Shown here: piece by piece, positions 44,141-53,094 of the stretch
Layout: every line of letters begins with the position of its first letter
How positions within the stretch are numbered: the stretch's first letter is position 1
Assembly (NCBI RefSeq): GCF_001907695.1
Contig: NZ_KV880638.1
Span: forward strand, 310,882-374,881
Reading direction: 5' to 3'
From: Thalassospira sp. TSL5-1
Lineage (GTDB): Bacteria > Pseudomonadota > Alphaproteobacteria > Rhodospirillales > Thalassospiraceae
DNA: 64,000 nucleotides
Notes under the pieces: generated by a model
Told to the model about the DNA's origin: nothing
Database searches by the model: none
Seen by the model: only the letters and a program-made list of their open reading frames with translations
Made by a program: the position numbers and the translations under genes

Positions 44141-44932
44141 TTATCCCCCTGTCTGGCGATACGCCACCAGGGCCGCATCCTCAAGATTTTCCTTGTTGAT
44201 CTCGCCGCTGATGGCATAGCCGATTGGCCCGTCTATCCAGTAAAATGTTTCGATTTTTCCGTGACTTTGATAGCTGAAACCGGTCGATATATTGTCGGGA
44301 TTATGTCCCACCAACAGGGTCACACGCTGGTTGTTATTGTTCTCATACATCAACAATGCGCCGGGTTTATCCTCAAGCGGGACCAAGCGGCCTCCTATCA
44401 GGTGGAACCCCTGCGATGATAGATCAGGTGCGGAAAAGGAAACGCCCAGCCGTTTGCTCAGCCAGTTCACCAAATGATCCTTTTGATCGGCATAGACTTC
44501 GACAGGGTGGCGGACTTCGCTGGCATAAATGCCATATCCCGCGCTGGAAATGGCAGGCAGGGCATTTACAAAATCCCGGTTGGCCGGTGTGTCAGACAGG
44601 GTGGCTTCCATAATGGCTGCTCCGCCAAGACCACCGGCAATAAAGACCATAAAAATGGCCGCGATTTGCCGCAGGGCATAACGGCCACGGCGTTTGCCAT
44701 CGTTAGGTTCGTCGGCAAGAAATGCGGGTGCTGAGGGCATTCTGCGGCCTAAATGGGGCGGGTGGCGCAGATTACGGGTTAAGTCCTCGCGATGGCTGGC
44801 GCGTTGTCTTTCATCCTGCGTCCTGTTTGCATGAGGGTGAGGATCGTCATATTGGTTTATCTGCCGGTCACTATTGGCAAAATCGTGCGGATCGTCTTGG
44901 CCAATATCATCATCATGGTTATGCGGGCTCAT
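44141..44932 (-). CDS. Anti-sigma-factor-like single-pass membrane protein with His/Asp-rich N-tail
   Basis: The protein has about 263 residues from ATG 44932, which has GGAG six bases upstream. Residues 1 to about 75 are polar and rich in His, Asp, Arg and Asn. One membrane helix lies at about 80-100 (QIAAIFMVFIAGGLGGAAIM). The outer part (EVRHPVEV, LVNWLSKRLG, DLSSQGFHLIGGRLVP, KPGALLMYE) matches the C-terminal region of alphaproteobacterial transmembrane anti-sigma factors. The usual N-terminal zinc anti-sigma domain is not recognisable, and no ECF sigma gene is adjacent. So it may sense in the periplasm but signal differently. Confidence 0.65.
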   Translation of the reverse strand: MSPHNHDDDIGQDDPHDFANSDRQINQYDDPHPHANRTQDERQRASHREDLTRNLRHPPHLGRRMPSAPAFLADEPNDGKRRGRYALRQIAAIFMVFIAGGLGGAAIMEATLSDTPANRDFVNALPAISSAGYGIYASEVRHPVEVYADQKDHLVNWLSKRLGVSFSAPDLSSQGFHLIGGRLVPLEDKPGALLMYENNNNQRVTLLVGHNPDNISTGFSYQSHGKIETFYWIDGPIGYAISGEINKENLEDAALVAYRQTGG

Positions 44933-45262
44933 TTTGGTCTCCGTAACGCAATCACCTGGGCGCAGGCAGGAAGGGGCGGCCATGATCAACCACCCACCCA
45001 CCGGGCCGGAGCTTTCGTGCCCGAGCCGGGCGCTATATGACCGTTCCGGGTGGAAATTTCAGGATATTAGCACATTTAGCATGGTTATAGCCCGTGGTCG
45101 CGGCCGACATGTTGCAAGCCTTGGATTTGCATCAGGCGGGGTTGTGTTTTGTTTTTGCGAAAAAGGAATAAAAAACTGATCGGATGTCTGATTCCTGCCG
45201 TACCTCAATACAGTCTGGAAACGTTCTGGAATTTTGGCTCGCAGCAAGGTGATACGTGAATC
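44933..45262. other. Divergent intergenic region before the CbiX-like gene
   Basis: 330 bases between the anti-sigma-like gene and the chelatase gene. I looked for a cobalamin riboswitch, expected near cobalt genes, and saw no B12-box-like sequence. No other feature was found. Confidence 0.4.
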
Positions 45263-46054
45263 ATGTCCTATCGCGGTAAAACGACCTTATTGATTGTTGC
45301 CCACGGTACCAGTGTTGAAAATGGCGATCCGGCAGGGGATCTGGCGCGAAAGCTGTCACCAGCCTGGTTTGGTGATGTGGTGCCTGCCTATATGCGGTCC
45401 GAACCGGGCCTGGAACAGGTGCTGGATGACCTTTCGCAGCAGGGTAAAACGGACCGGTTGCTGGTGGTGCCGCTGTTTTTTAGTGCGGGGTATCTGGTGA
45501 CGGAAGAATTGCCAAAGATACTGGATGCTGCCGGTTTGTCACATGCGATGGTGTTATCCCCTGTGACCGGTTTGAACGGCTTCGTGCCAATGGTGGCCCG
45601 GTATCTGGAACAGACCTTGCGGATACAGAATTGGGCGGCCAGTGACACGACGCTGTTTTTGATTGCGCATGGTCTTAAAACCCTGCGCGAAGCAACAAGC
45701 GAACAAATCTGGCTGGCGCAGCGTGTTGCCAATGTTCTGCCGGAAATGTCGGTTTCTGTGGTCAATATTGAAGGCCAACCTTCCTTGCAGGACTGGCGGC
45801 AAAAAACGGATCGGCCCAATCGGCTGTTTTTGCCGATTCTGGCGGGGGGTGGTGTTCACGCGCGCGAGGATGTGCCCGAAATGCTGGCGCTGGTCGGGCA
45901 GGATAAGGGTGTTTTGCTCGACCCTGTCGGGACGTGGCCGGTATTGCCGCCCATTATTCTGGAGCAGGCGGCCCAAAAAGCCCGCCGGACCGTGGTCTTG
46001 GCAAATTATATGATGCCGCTTGGCAGCCGCGACCATAACAGCCTGGTTTCCTGA
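45263..46054 (+). CDS. CbiX/SirB-like chelatase with two domains
   Basis: The 263-residue protein has two similar halves. The first starts LLIVAHGTSVENGDPAGDLAR with VVPLFFSAGYLVTEELP, and the second starts LFLIAHGLKTLREATSEQ with LFLPILAGGGVHAREDVPEML. These are the two active-site His regions of long-form CbiX-type chelatases, which insert Co2+ or Fe2+ into sirohydrochlorin in the cytoplasm. No other tetrapyrrole gene is near, so the pathway is unclear. ATG 45263 follows AAGGTG. Confidence 0.85.
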   Translation: MSYRGKTTLLIVAHGTSVENGDPAGDLARKLSPAWFGDVVPAYMRSEPGLEQVLDDLSQQGKTDRLLVVPLFFSAGYLVTEELPKILDAAGLSHAMVLSPVTGLNGFVPMVARYLEQTLRIQNWAASDTTLFLIAHGLKTLREATSEQIWLAQRVANVLPEMSVSVVNIEGQPSLQDWRQKTDRPNRLFLPILAGGGVHAREDVPEMLALVGQDKGVLLDPVGTWPVLPPIILEQAAQKARRTVVLANYMMPLGSRDHNSLVS

Positions 46055-46083
46055 TCTGGCCGTCTTTTTCACGTAAAAATGTG

Positions 46084-46107
46084 CGGCTGGCTTGGTATTG
46101 CCAGCCG
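46084..46107. terminator. Weak terminator between chelatase and LysR genes
   Basis: CGGCTGGC (46084-46091) pairs perfectly with GCCAGCCG (46100-46107). On the minus strand five T residues follow a few bases later, so it suits the LysR gene better. Confidence 0.5.
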
Positions 46108-46153
46108 TAATCCGCCGGGCCAGGCCGGGTTAATTTACGGAGGGCTTGCCGGG

Positions 46154-47077
46154 TTATTCCGGTGCAATGGCGGCGTTTGACTTTTTCAATAGATAGTCGC
46201 GGAAGGTGCGTGTGGCCGAAGACAGGTTTTTTTCGGCTTCATGCACAATCAGCAATTGCCGTTTGGCCCAGTCATCGGCAATGGGGGTGCCGGAAATATT
46301 CATGTGCGATAGATGCTCTTCGACACTGGAGCGACGCAAAAAGCCGATGCCCAGCCCCGCCGCAATTACCCGACGTAACGAGCCAAAACGCATCACCTTG
46401 ATATGCGGGTGCATGGCACGGCTTAGTTTGTTGGCAGCTTCGCTGATCAAATCGTCAATCACGCCCCCTTCATGCAGGGAAATGATCTGGTATTTGATGG
46501 CATCGGCAAAATAAACCGGTTGCGGATTTTTCGGATCGGGAATGAGCGGATGCCCTTTGGGGGTCACAAGCCAGATCGGGTCATCGCAAAAAACATGATA
46601 ATCAAGGTCGTAGCGCCCGATATTGTCGGCCACCACGGCAAGGTCGGCGCGGCCTTCACGTACCGCATCAATCGATTCGCGGCTGGTCAGTTCACTGACA
46701 TCAACCGTGATACCGGGAAAATCCCGGCCAAAATCGGCCAGATAGGACGGAAGCCCCGTCAGGATGCCCGATGTCACCGTGGCCAGAAAAATCTCGCCTT
46801 TCTGACCGGCGTTAAAGTCGCTCAGTTCGTTTGACAGATGGCGCAAATCACCCAGCAGCTTTTCACCATAGCGGGCAAAAATGGTGCCTTCCGGGGTGGG
46901 TTCTACACCACGGGGCAGGCGGCGCAGCAGGCGCACACCCAAAAGGGCCTCAAGCTCGCCAATACGCCGGCTGACGGCGGATGTTGCGATATGTTCGCGC
47001 CGGGCGGCTTCATTAATGCTGCCGGCCTTAACAATGGCGACGAACAGCCTGATCGTGACGATGTCAAACTTTTGCAT
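46154..47077 (-). CDS. LysR-family transcriptional regulator
   Basis: The 307-residue protein has an N-terminal winged helix-turn-helix (VAIVKAGSINEAARREHIATSAVSRRIGELEALLGVRLLRR spans about residues 13-53) and a C-terminal effector domain (GEIFLATVTSGILTGLP, ELTSRESIDAVREGRADLAVV, ITRR-like basic end). Target and inducer are unknown. It lies beside a small gene on the same strand (80-base gap). Confidence 0.92.
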   Translation of the reverse strand: MQKFDIVTIRLFVAIVKAGSINEAARREHIATSAVSRRIGELEALLGVRLLRRLPRGVEPTPEGTIFARYGEKLLGDLRHLSNELSDFNAGQKGEIFLATVTSGILTGLPSYLADFGRDFPGITVDVSELTSRESIDAVREGRADLAVVADNIGRYDLDYHVFCDDPIWLVTPKGHPLIPDPKNPQPVYFADAIKYQIISLHEGGVIDDLISEAANKLSRAMHPHIKVMRFGSLRRVIAAGLGIGFLRRSSVEEHLSHMNISGTPIADDWAKRQLLIVHEAEKNLSSATRTFRDYLLKKSNAAIAPE

Positions 47078-47157
47078 ATAATCGTTTAGGTCGCCCGGCC
47101 CAAAACGGTCAAGCGCGATTATTACGCATCGCGATCAGGCAGGGCAGAGAAGAACGC

Positions 47158-47349
47158 TTAGTTCTTCTCGCCAAGCATGTGGGCGCGCCATTCATTAACC
47201 AGGGCAGAGTGATCGCGTGCCGGGCTGTTTTCCATGATCCGGGCAATGCGAACAGCTTCAAAAAAGTCGGCAAGCCAGGCAAATTTCGGTTTTGCCGCTT
47301 TCGGTTCTTTGTGGGAAACAGAGGCGCTGTTAAATGCGAGAGTAGCCAT
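47158..47349 (-). CDS. Small conserved-looking protein of unknown function
   Basis: The 63-residue protein starts at ATG 47349 with an excellent AGGAG seven bases upstream; the frame is open to 47418. It has a basic Ser/Ala/Lys-rich N-tail (residues 1-23) and a helical amphipathic part (FAWLADFFEAVRIARIMEN, then VNEWRAHMLGEKN). Not recognised with certainty; it recalls small DUF1127-like alphaproteobacterial proteins, but the typical Arg-rich core is not seen. The strong ribosome-binding site and sensible composition support a real gene. Confidence 0.65.
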   Translation of the reverse strand: MATLAFNSASVSHKEPKAAKPKFAWLADFFEAVRIARIMENSPARDHSALVNEWRAHMLGEKN

Positions 47350-47635
47350 TTTCAAATCTCCTTTGGCAAGGAAGTGCGGTTTGTTTTCCGTGATTTGAAA
47401 GCTAGCAAAGGCGAGCATTGCCCACTATCACCAGTTTGCGGCGTCCCCGTTCTTGTTTGGAGAACGATAACCGTTAAGCTATTGAAATTGAAGGATATCG
47501 AATTTTCGCGGCGCACAAGGAAAATGCATTATTTGTGTTTATGCTTCAAAGGAATTGGAATTATTTCTGTTATTATGTGTAAAAACGTCATTAATTATGT
47601 GAGAAAATGGCACATATTGGAAAAGAAGGGCGCAT

Positions 47636-48088
47636 ATGAATAACGACGACGACAACAATCTTTGTTACGAGCAGAAACATGGCAGCGGCCTGCAGGAAAT
47701 GCTGGGGTATCGCCTGGTGGAGTGGCAAGATGACCGTGCTGTTGTCGAACTGCATGTCGCGCCCCGGCATTGTAATCGCGCCGGAATTTTGCATGGCGGT
47801 GTCCTTGCGACGCTGCTCGATACAGCTTCCGGGTACGCCTGCTGCTATTGCACGGTTTCGGGAAATATCCGTCGCTGCCTGACTCTGTCCCTGACGACCC
47901 AATTCATGGGGCAGGCTGTTGATGGTGATATTGTGAAGGTCGAAGCGCAGCGACAGGGCGGTGGGCGCAAGATCATTTTCACAACCGCCACGGCCTATAA
48001 CGACAAGGGCGATATCATTGCGTCTGCCACCGGTACATTTCGCTATCATCGTGGCAGCGAAGATAAGGCTGGTGTGCCGCGCGATTAA
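47636..48088 (+). CDS. PaaI-like hotdog-fold thioesterase
   Basis: The 150-residue protein has the hotdog signature RAGILHGGVLATLLDTASGYA (in two overlapping parts, about 55-75) with the active-site Asp in LLDTA, then LTTQFMGQAVDGDIVKVEAQ and TTATAYNDKGDIIASATGTF. It hydrolyses acyl- or aryl-CoA thioesters in the cytoplasm; substrate unknown. ATG 47636 has AGAAGGG upstream. A bidirectional terminator follows. Confidence 0.9.
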   Translation: MNNDDDNNLCYEQKHGSGLQEMLGYRLVEWQDDRAVVELHVAPRHCNRAGILHGGVLATLLDTASGYACCYCTVSGNIRRCLTLSLTTQFMGQAVDGDIVKVEAQRQGGGRKIIFTTATAYNDKGDIIASATGTFRYHRGSEDKAGVPRD

Positions 48089-48114
48089 GGTTTTGGCTGT
48101 AGACGAGCCACACA

Positions 48115-48144
48115 AAAAGGCGCTGCCCGATGACAGCGCCTTTT
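48115..48144. terminator. Bidirectional terminator between thioesterase and dehydrogenase genes
   Basis: AAAAGGCGCTG (48115-48125) pairs perfectly with CAGCGCCTTTT (48134-48144), eight-base loop, A-rich before and T-rich after, between convergent genes. Confidence 0.88.
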
Positions 48145-48169
48145 GCGTTAGAAATTTGATATCTATCGA

Positions 48170-49747
48170 TTATTTCGGCATCTGCCATTTGCCATCGACC
48201 AGACGCGGAATGTTCAGCGGATTGCTGTCTTTCAGCGCGTCGGGCAGCAGGGCATCGGCGAAGGCCTGATAGGCGACCGGGCGGACGAAACGCTTGATCG
48301 CCAGCGAACCGACCGAGGTTGAACGCGAATCCGTGCTTGCCGGGTACGGCCCACCATGCACCATTGAATGGCACACTTCCACACCGGTCGGCCAGCCATT
48401 GACCAGGATACGACCGGCAACTTTTTCCAGAAGCGGACGCAGCTTGGTGGCAAATGCGGCGTCGGCATCGTCCATCTGGATGGTTGCGGTCAGCTGACCC
48501 AGCAGCTTGGCCGAGATTTCCAAAATCTGCTCTTCGCTGTCGCATTCAATGATGATCCCGGCCGGACCAAACATTTCTTCGGCCAGTTCCGGGTTTGCCT
48601 GCCAATCGGCCGCCGATACACGGTAAACCGCCGGGCTGCCTTCAAACGGGCCGTCAGTGTCACGGCGTTTGAGCGCACAGGTGACTTTCGGGTGTTTTGC
48701 CATGTCGTCATTGACATGATGATAGGCGCTGGAAACCCGGTCCGTCAGCATGGCCTGGCTGGCAACACCGCCCAGTTCTTCAACGGCGGTGGTCACAAAG
48801 GTATCCAGATCCGCGCCCTTAACGGCCAGCAAAAGGCCCGGATTGGTGCAGAACTGGCCGACACCCATTGTCAGCGACCCGGCCCAGGCCTTGGCAATGC
48901 CAGCGGCATTTTTCTTCATGGCATTTGGCAGCAGGTAAACCGGGTTGTTGCTGCCCAGTTCACCATAAAACGGGATCGGGTCCGGGCGGCTGACGGCAAT
49001 GTCAAACAGGGCACGGCCGCCACCGGTTGAGCCGGTAAAGCCAACGGCCTTGATTAACGGATGGGCGACCAGCGACTGACCGACAATACGGCCGCCGCCA
49101 TGCACCATGCTGAACACGCCCTTGGGCATGCCGGTTTTTTCAACTGCTGCGGCAATGGCCTGGGCGACGATTTCCGAGGTGCCGGGATGGGCGGCATGGG
49201 CCTTGAACACCACCGGGCAACCAGCGGCCAGGGCCGATGCGGTATCACCCCCGGCAACCGAAAATGCCAGCGGGAAGTTTGATGCGCCAAAAACGCCAAC
49301 CGGACCCAGGGCCTTGAACATCGAGCGGATGTCGGGCTTGGGCAGCGGGGCGCGGTCGGGCTGGGCGGTTTCGATGCGGGCTTCAAACCACGAGCCTTCT
49401 TCGATCCAGTCGGCAAAGAAGCGCAGCTGGCCGACGGTACGGCCGCGTTCTCCCTGCAGGCGGGCAGCGGGAAGGGCGGATTCAAGATTGCCCATTTCGG
49501 TCAGTTCGTCGCCGCGCGCGTCAATTTCTTCCGCACAGGCGCGCAGGAAGGCCGCCCGTTTTGCCGGTGCCATCGAGGCAAATTCCTCGGCACAGGCATC
49601 TGCCGCACGGGCCGCCTGATCTACATGTTCTTCGGTACCCTGCTGAAATTTGGTCGGCAGCTTCTCGCCGGTGGCAGGATTGTCCGCCTGAAAAACATCG
49701 GGGCCATCCAGCCATTCACCAGCAATATAGTTTTTTCCGCTCAGCAT
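48170..49747 (-). CDS. Aldehyde dehydrogenase, alpha-ketoglutaric-semialdehyde (2,5-dioxovalerate) type
   Basis: The 525-residue NAD(P)-dependent enzyme has the pattern of ketoglutarate-semialdehyde dehydrogenases: KNYIAGEWLDGPDVFQADNPATGE, GPVGVFGASNFPLAFSVAGGD, GFTGSTGGGRALFD, catalytic Glu in YGELGSNNPVYLLP and catalytic Cys in GVGQFCTNPGLLL. These enzymes convert 2,5-dioxovalerate to 2-oxoglutarate at the end of sugar-acid or hydroxyproline routes. No other gene of such a route is adjacent, so the source of the aldehyde is open. ATG 49747 has CAGGAG upstream. Confidence 0.9.
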   Translation of the reverse strand: MLSGKNYIAGEWLDGPDVFQADNPATGEKLPTKFQQGTEEHVDQAARAADACAEEFASMAPAKRAAFLRACAEEIDARGDELTEMGNLESALPAARLQGERGRTVGQLRFFADWIEEGSWFEARIETAQPDRAPLPKPDIRSMFKALGPVGVFGASNFPLAFSVAGGDTASALAAGCPVVFKAHAAHPGTSEIVAQAIAAAVEKTGMPKGVFSMVHGGGRIVGQSLVAHPLIKAVGFTGSTGGGRALFDIAVSRPDPIPFYGELGSNNPVYLLPNAMKKNAAGIAKAWAGSLTMGVGQFCTNPGLLLAVKGADLDTFVTTAVEELGGVASQAMLTDRVSSAYHHVNDDMAKHPKVTCALKRRDTDGPFEGSPAVYRVSAADWQANPELAEEMFGPAGIIIECDSEEQILEISAKLLGQLTATIQMDDADAAFATKLRPLLEKVAGRILVNGWPTGVEVCHSMVHGGPYPASTDSRSTSVGSLAIKRFVRPVAYQAFADALLPDALKDSNPLNIPRLVDGKWQMPK

Positions 49748-50121
49748 CGGGTTCTCCTGTGAGTTGGATCTGTATATCCGTTATCCAGAGGCAAGCCCGG
49801 GATCAACAGACAGCTAAAGCCATAAAAATATTCGCAATTCATGACGTTATTGTCTGTCTATACCGCAAATTCTCTCCAGATTCCGTAAAAAATCATACAA
49901 TAGTACTATATTGCATGGAATCTGTCACCCAGGCTGCAAATTGGACCGGTATTTCCGTTGCCGGGAATGTATGGGGCGGATCAGGGCCTGTAAAGTCATC
50001 ATATGAAAAGTAATGCGGTTGACATCTGGCAGCGTTGCCAGGCAGGGGTTTGGGAAAATATTGCGTGATAACAAATTGATATCGGGTGAGGTTTTATCCG
50101 TTAGTCACTCAAGGTGCGTCG
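49748..50121. other. Intergenic region upstream of the aldehyde dehydrogenase gene
   Basis: 374 bases with moderately AT-rich sequence. It should hold the dehydrogenase promoter. No gene, hairpin or repeat was recognised. Confidence 0.4.
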
Positions 50122-50997
50122 TTACAGTGATAGCAGCCAGTCTTTAAAAACCCGGATCGCGGTGCGGTCCTGGTCGCCGTTGCGGCAGACAAAATACAGC
50201 CCGCGCCCCAGTGGAACGGCGATGTCATCCAGCCGCACCAGCCTGCCAGCTTTAAGGTCTCTGGCGGCCAGCAGATGCCTTGCCAGGGCCACGCCCTGCC
50301 GGTCGATGGCGGCTTCCAAAAGCACCGCACTATCGAAGTATTTTATGTTTTTCGCCGTTAATAGATTGGGGTCGATGCCTGCTTTTATCGCCCATTGGTC
50401 CCAGCCTTTGTTAAAGGCATCATAGAGCAGCGGCAGCTCGACGATATCTCCGGCAGGCATCGGCAATTTGGCGTTGCCAACCAGGGCGGGGGCCGCAACG
50501 ACGACCAGTTCTTCATCCGCGATTTTCTCGTGAAACAGGCCGTCCCATCCGGGCAGGCCAAAGCGCAGGGCAAGATCGATTTCCGATGTGTCAAAATCTG
50601 CAATTGTGTCATCGGTTTCCAGAAACAGGGCGATACCGGGATGGCGTTTGTGGAAATCAGGCAGATGTGGCACCAGCCATTTCAGTGCGACCGAATGCGG
50701 CAGCGATAGTTTTAAAGACTGACGCTGATGTTGTCGTTTAACGGCAGAGACACCTTTTTGCAGGAGTGGAAACGCCTGTTGTGTGGATTGATAAAGTTGC
50801 TGCCCGGCGGGGGTTAATGCCACGCCATTGGGGCGGCGATGAAACAGCCTGGTTCCCAGATACTGTTCCAGCAGCTTGATTTGCTGGCTGATCGCGCCAT
50901 GCGTGACATGCAAAACATCCGCAGCCTTGCTGAGGTTTGATTGGTTTGCGGTCTCGTGAAAGGCCAGCAGGGCACGCAGGTGTTTCAAATTTTCCAT
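50122..50997 (-). CDS. LysR-family regulator, GcvA-like
   Basis: The protein has about 291 residues from ATG 50997; the frame is open to 51108 but the domain begins at this Met. N-terminal helix-turn-helix: LSKAADVLHVTHGAISQQIKL (in the GcvA style), then RLFHRRPNGVALTPAGQQLY. Effector domain follows (LALRFGLPGWDGLFHEKIADEELVVVAAP). It is divergent from the MFS exporter gene, which is the probable target. Confidence 0.92.
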   Translation of the reverse strand: MENLKHLRALLAFHETANQSNLSKAADVLHVTHGAISQQIKLLEQYLGTRLFHRRPNGVALTPAGQQLYQSTQQAFPLLQKGVSAVKRQHQRQSLKLSLPHSVALKWLVPHLPDFHKRHPGIALFLETDDTIADFDTSEIDLALRFGLPGWDGLFHEKIADEELVVVAAPALVGNAKLPMPAGDIVELPLLYDAFNKGWDQWAIKAGIDPNLLTAKNIKYFDSAVLLEAAIDRQGVALARHLLAARDLKAGRLVRLDDIAVPLGRGLYFVCRNGDQDRTAIRVFKDWLLSL

Positions 50998-51123
50998 AAT
51001 GTAAGAATTTCTAATATCTATCGACCAAAAACTCAATGGCAGCCTGGTCTGTTTGCCGCTATCCCGGCCCTTGCCAATATGTGCGTGATAAAATCTCATA
51101 TCAATCAAAGGGCTTTTTGTTTT

Positions 51124-52332
51124 ATGTGCCGGGATATTGCCAAGCCATCTGCCGCGTTACCACCTTATGGAATGCTGGCCGTTTTGTGGCTGGTGGGCTG
51201 GACCCTGCGGGTGCCCATTTTGTCAGCCCCGCCTTTGGCAACACGCATGGCAAACAGCTTTGATTTGGGTGCGGCAGGGATTGGGGCCTTGACGATGCTG
51301 CCGGTTATTGCGGTTGCGTTTGGTGCTGTGCCTGCCGCGTGGATCATTGGCCGCTTTGGCGTGCGGGCGGCAATTGTGGGTGGGCTTGTGGTCATGGTGG
51401 TGGCATCGGTGGCCCGTGGTCAGGTGCCCTCCACGGCGCTGCTGTGGGGTGTTTCTGTGGTGATGGGGTTGGGGGTTGCCGTGTTTCAAACGGCTTTGCC
51501 AGCGGCAACGCGGATTTGGACGCCCACACATACGGCCCTTGGCAGTGCGGTTTATCTGAATGGCATGATGTTGGGGGAATTATCCGGGGCAGGGTTGACC
51601 CTGCCAGTGGTGTTGCCGCTGGCAGGGGGTGACTGGCGATTTGCCCTGGTTTTATGGGCGGCGCCTATTTTGCTGATTGCGCTTTTGGTGTTGTTGGTGC
51701 GCGTGCCCAAACTGTCCGTCCATGTAGGCGGGAGCGATGATGCACCCTTTCTTTCGGCCAGGTCTTCGTTGCCGCGCGCAAATGATGGGCGTGTATGGCA
51801 ATATGGCCTGTTGTTGGGGAGCTCGGTTGTCGCCTTTTTTGTGGTCAATGCCTATATGGGCGCGATCCTTCAGGCGCGGGGCGAGGCGGATGCCCTTACA
51901 GGCGTGCTATTCGCCTATAATGTGATGCCGCTTTTTGCCTCTTTCGCGGTTGTTTTGGTTCCGAAATGGATCGGGTTTCGTCAACCGGTTGCCGTGTCGG
52001 CCCTGATCGCGGCAATCGGGCTGGCGGGCTTTATTGTTTTTGAGGGGTGGGTATCCTGGCTATCGGCCCTGGCAGTTGGCTTTGCCGCAACAATCGAGCT
52101 GATTTTACTGGTATCCTTGCCGCCGGTTATTGCGTCCGGTATTGCCGTCACCCGGCTAAGTGCGGGCATGACCCTGATTGGTTTTGGCGTAGCGTTTGTG
52201 CTGTCATTGCTGGGAGGCTTGCTGGCAGACCGCAGCGGAAGTGCGGAAACGGCCCTGATGCCGGCACTGTGTTTTATGCTGCTGGCATTTGCCGCCTTGG
52301 GCAGATTTGCCCGTTATCCGGCTTATAAATGA
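51124..52332 (+). CDS. MFS transporter, CynX/NimT type
   Basis: The protein has about 402 residues and twelve hydrophobic helices, with family features LRVPILSAPPLATRM, GAAGIGALTMLPVIAVAFGAVPAAWIIGRFGVRAA and a central hydrophilic loop. CynX/NimT members export or import small organic anions and imidazoles. ATG 51124 lies after AAAGGG; the open frame to 50941 overlaps the divergent regulator and is unlikely. Probably controlled by the LysR protein next to it. Confidence 0.85.
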   Translation: MCRDIAKPSAALPPYGMLAVLWLVGWTLRVPILSAPPLATRMANSFDLGAAGIGALTMLPVIAVAFGAVPAAWIIGRFGVRAAIVGGLVVMVVASVARGQVPSTALLWGVSVVMGLGVAVFQTALPAATRIWTPTHTALGSAVYLNGMMLGELSGAGLTLPVVLPLAGGDWRFALVLWAAPILLIALLVLLVRVPKLSVHVGGSDDAPFLSARSSLPRANDGRVWQYGLLLGSSVVAFFVVNAYMGAILQARGEADALTGVLFAYNVMPLFASFAVVLVPKWIGFRQPVAVSALIAAIGLAGFIVFEGWVSWLSALAVGFAATIELILLVSLPPVIASGIAVTRLSAGMTLIGFGVAFVLSLLGGLLADRSGSAETALMPALCFMLLAFAALGRFARYPAYK

Positions 52333-52374
52333 CATTAAGCAATGGATTGCCGCATTTTCGGGCGTGCCGTTGCT

Positions 52375-53088
52375 TCATCCGCTTTGGGTCAGGGCGCGTT
52401 CAACCTGCAAAAGGTGGGCGCGCATGGCTTCTTCGGCGCGGTTGGGGTTGCGTTGTTCGATGGCATCAACAATGGCGTGGTGCTGTTCGGATAATTTGGT
52501 GATCAGGCGGTCTGAATGGCTGCTTTCGCGCATGCGAGCCCAGGCGGCATCACGGCGCACGGCATTTACGGCCTCAAATACCGCTAAAAACAGGGTATTG
52601 CGCACACTTTCGGCCAGTTTTTGATGAAAGGCCGAATCCCATTTTTCATAATCGGCCTGGTTTTGGGCCTGGGCGGCGTTTTCCACCATCATGCGCATGG
52701 TATCAATGTCGGCTTGGGATGCCCGCAGGGCGGCAAAGCGCGCCATTGATGGTTCAATTTCAAGGCGGACTTCCATGATTTCATGGGGGCTGGTTTTGGT
52801 GGCAAGCCCTTCCAGGCGGCGCAAACGCGGGGTGGGCGGGGTGCCAACAAAGGTGCCTTGTCCCTGCCGCCGCCAGATCAGCCCGTCGGTTTCAAGTTCG
52901 TCAAGTGCCTTGCGGAGCGCACGGCGGCCCACATCAAGTTTTTCGGCCAGGCTGCGCTCGGCAATAACACGGCCATTCTCCACATATTGCCCCTGGTTAA
53001 AGGCATTGCGCAGTTTTTCGGCCAGCCCCTGTGTTGATATATCATTCATGGCGGTTTTTCTTGTTGCGACGGACGTTTCCAGTGCCAT
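52375..53088 (-). CDS. GntR-family regulator (FCD type)
   Basis: The 237-residue protein (or 224 from ATG 53049) has an N-terminal winged helix (IAERSLAEKLDVGRRALRKALDELETDGLIWRRQGQGTFV across about residues 43-82) and a C-terminal all-helical FCD domain (EIMEVRLEIEPSMARFAALRA, DSAFHQKLAESVRN, EQHHAIVDAIEQRNPNRAEEAMRAHLLQVE). FCD regulators bind organic acids. It follows the TauE/SafE gene after six bases, and the TTT operon lies divergent upstream, so it may control both. Confidence 0.9.
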   Translation of the reverse strand: MALETSVATRKTAMNDISTQGLAEKLRNAFNQGQYVENGRVIAERSLAEKLDVGRRALRKALDELETDGLIWRRQGQGTFVGTPPTPRLRRLEGLATKTSPHEIMEVRLEIEPSMARFAALRASQADIDTMRMMVENAAQAQNQADYEKWDSAFHQKLAESVRNTLFLAVFEAVNAVRRDAAWARMRESSHSDRLITKLSEQHHAIVDAIEQRNPNRAEEAMRAHLLQVERALTQSG

Positions 53089-53094
53089 CAGGTA

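Noticed and set aside
44933-45262. Cobalamin riboswitch before the CbiX-like gene
   Set aside because: No B12-box or conserved core was seen.
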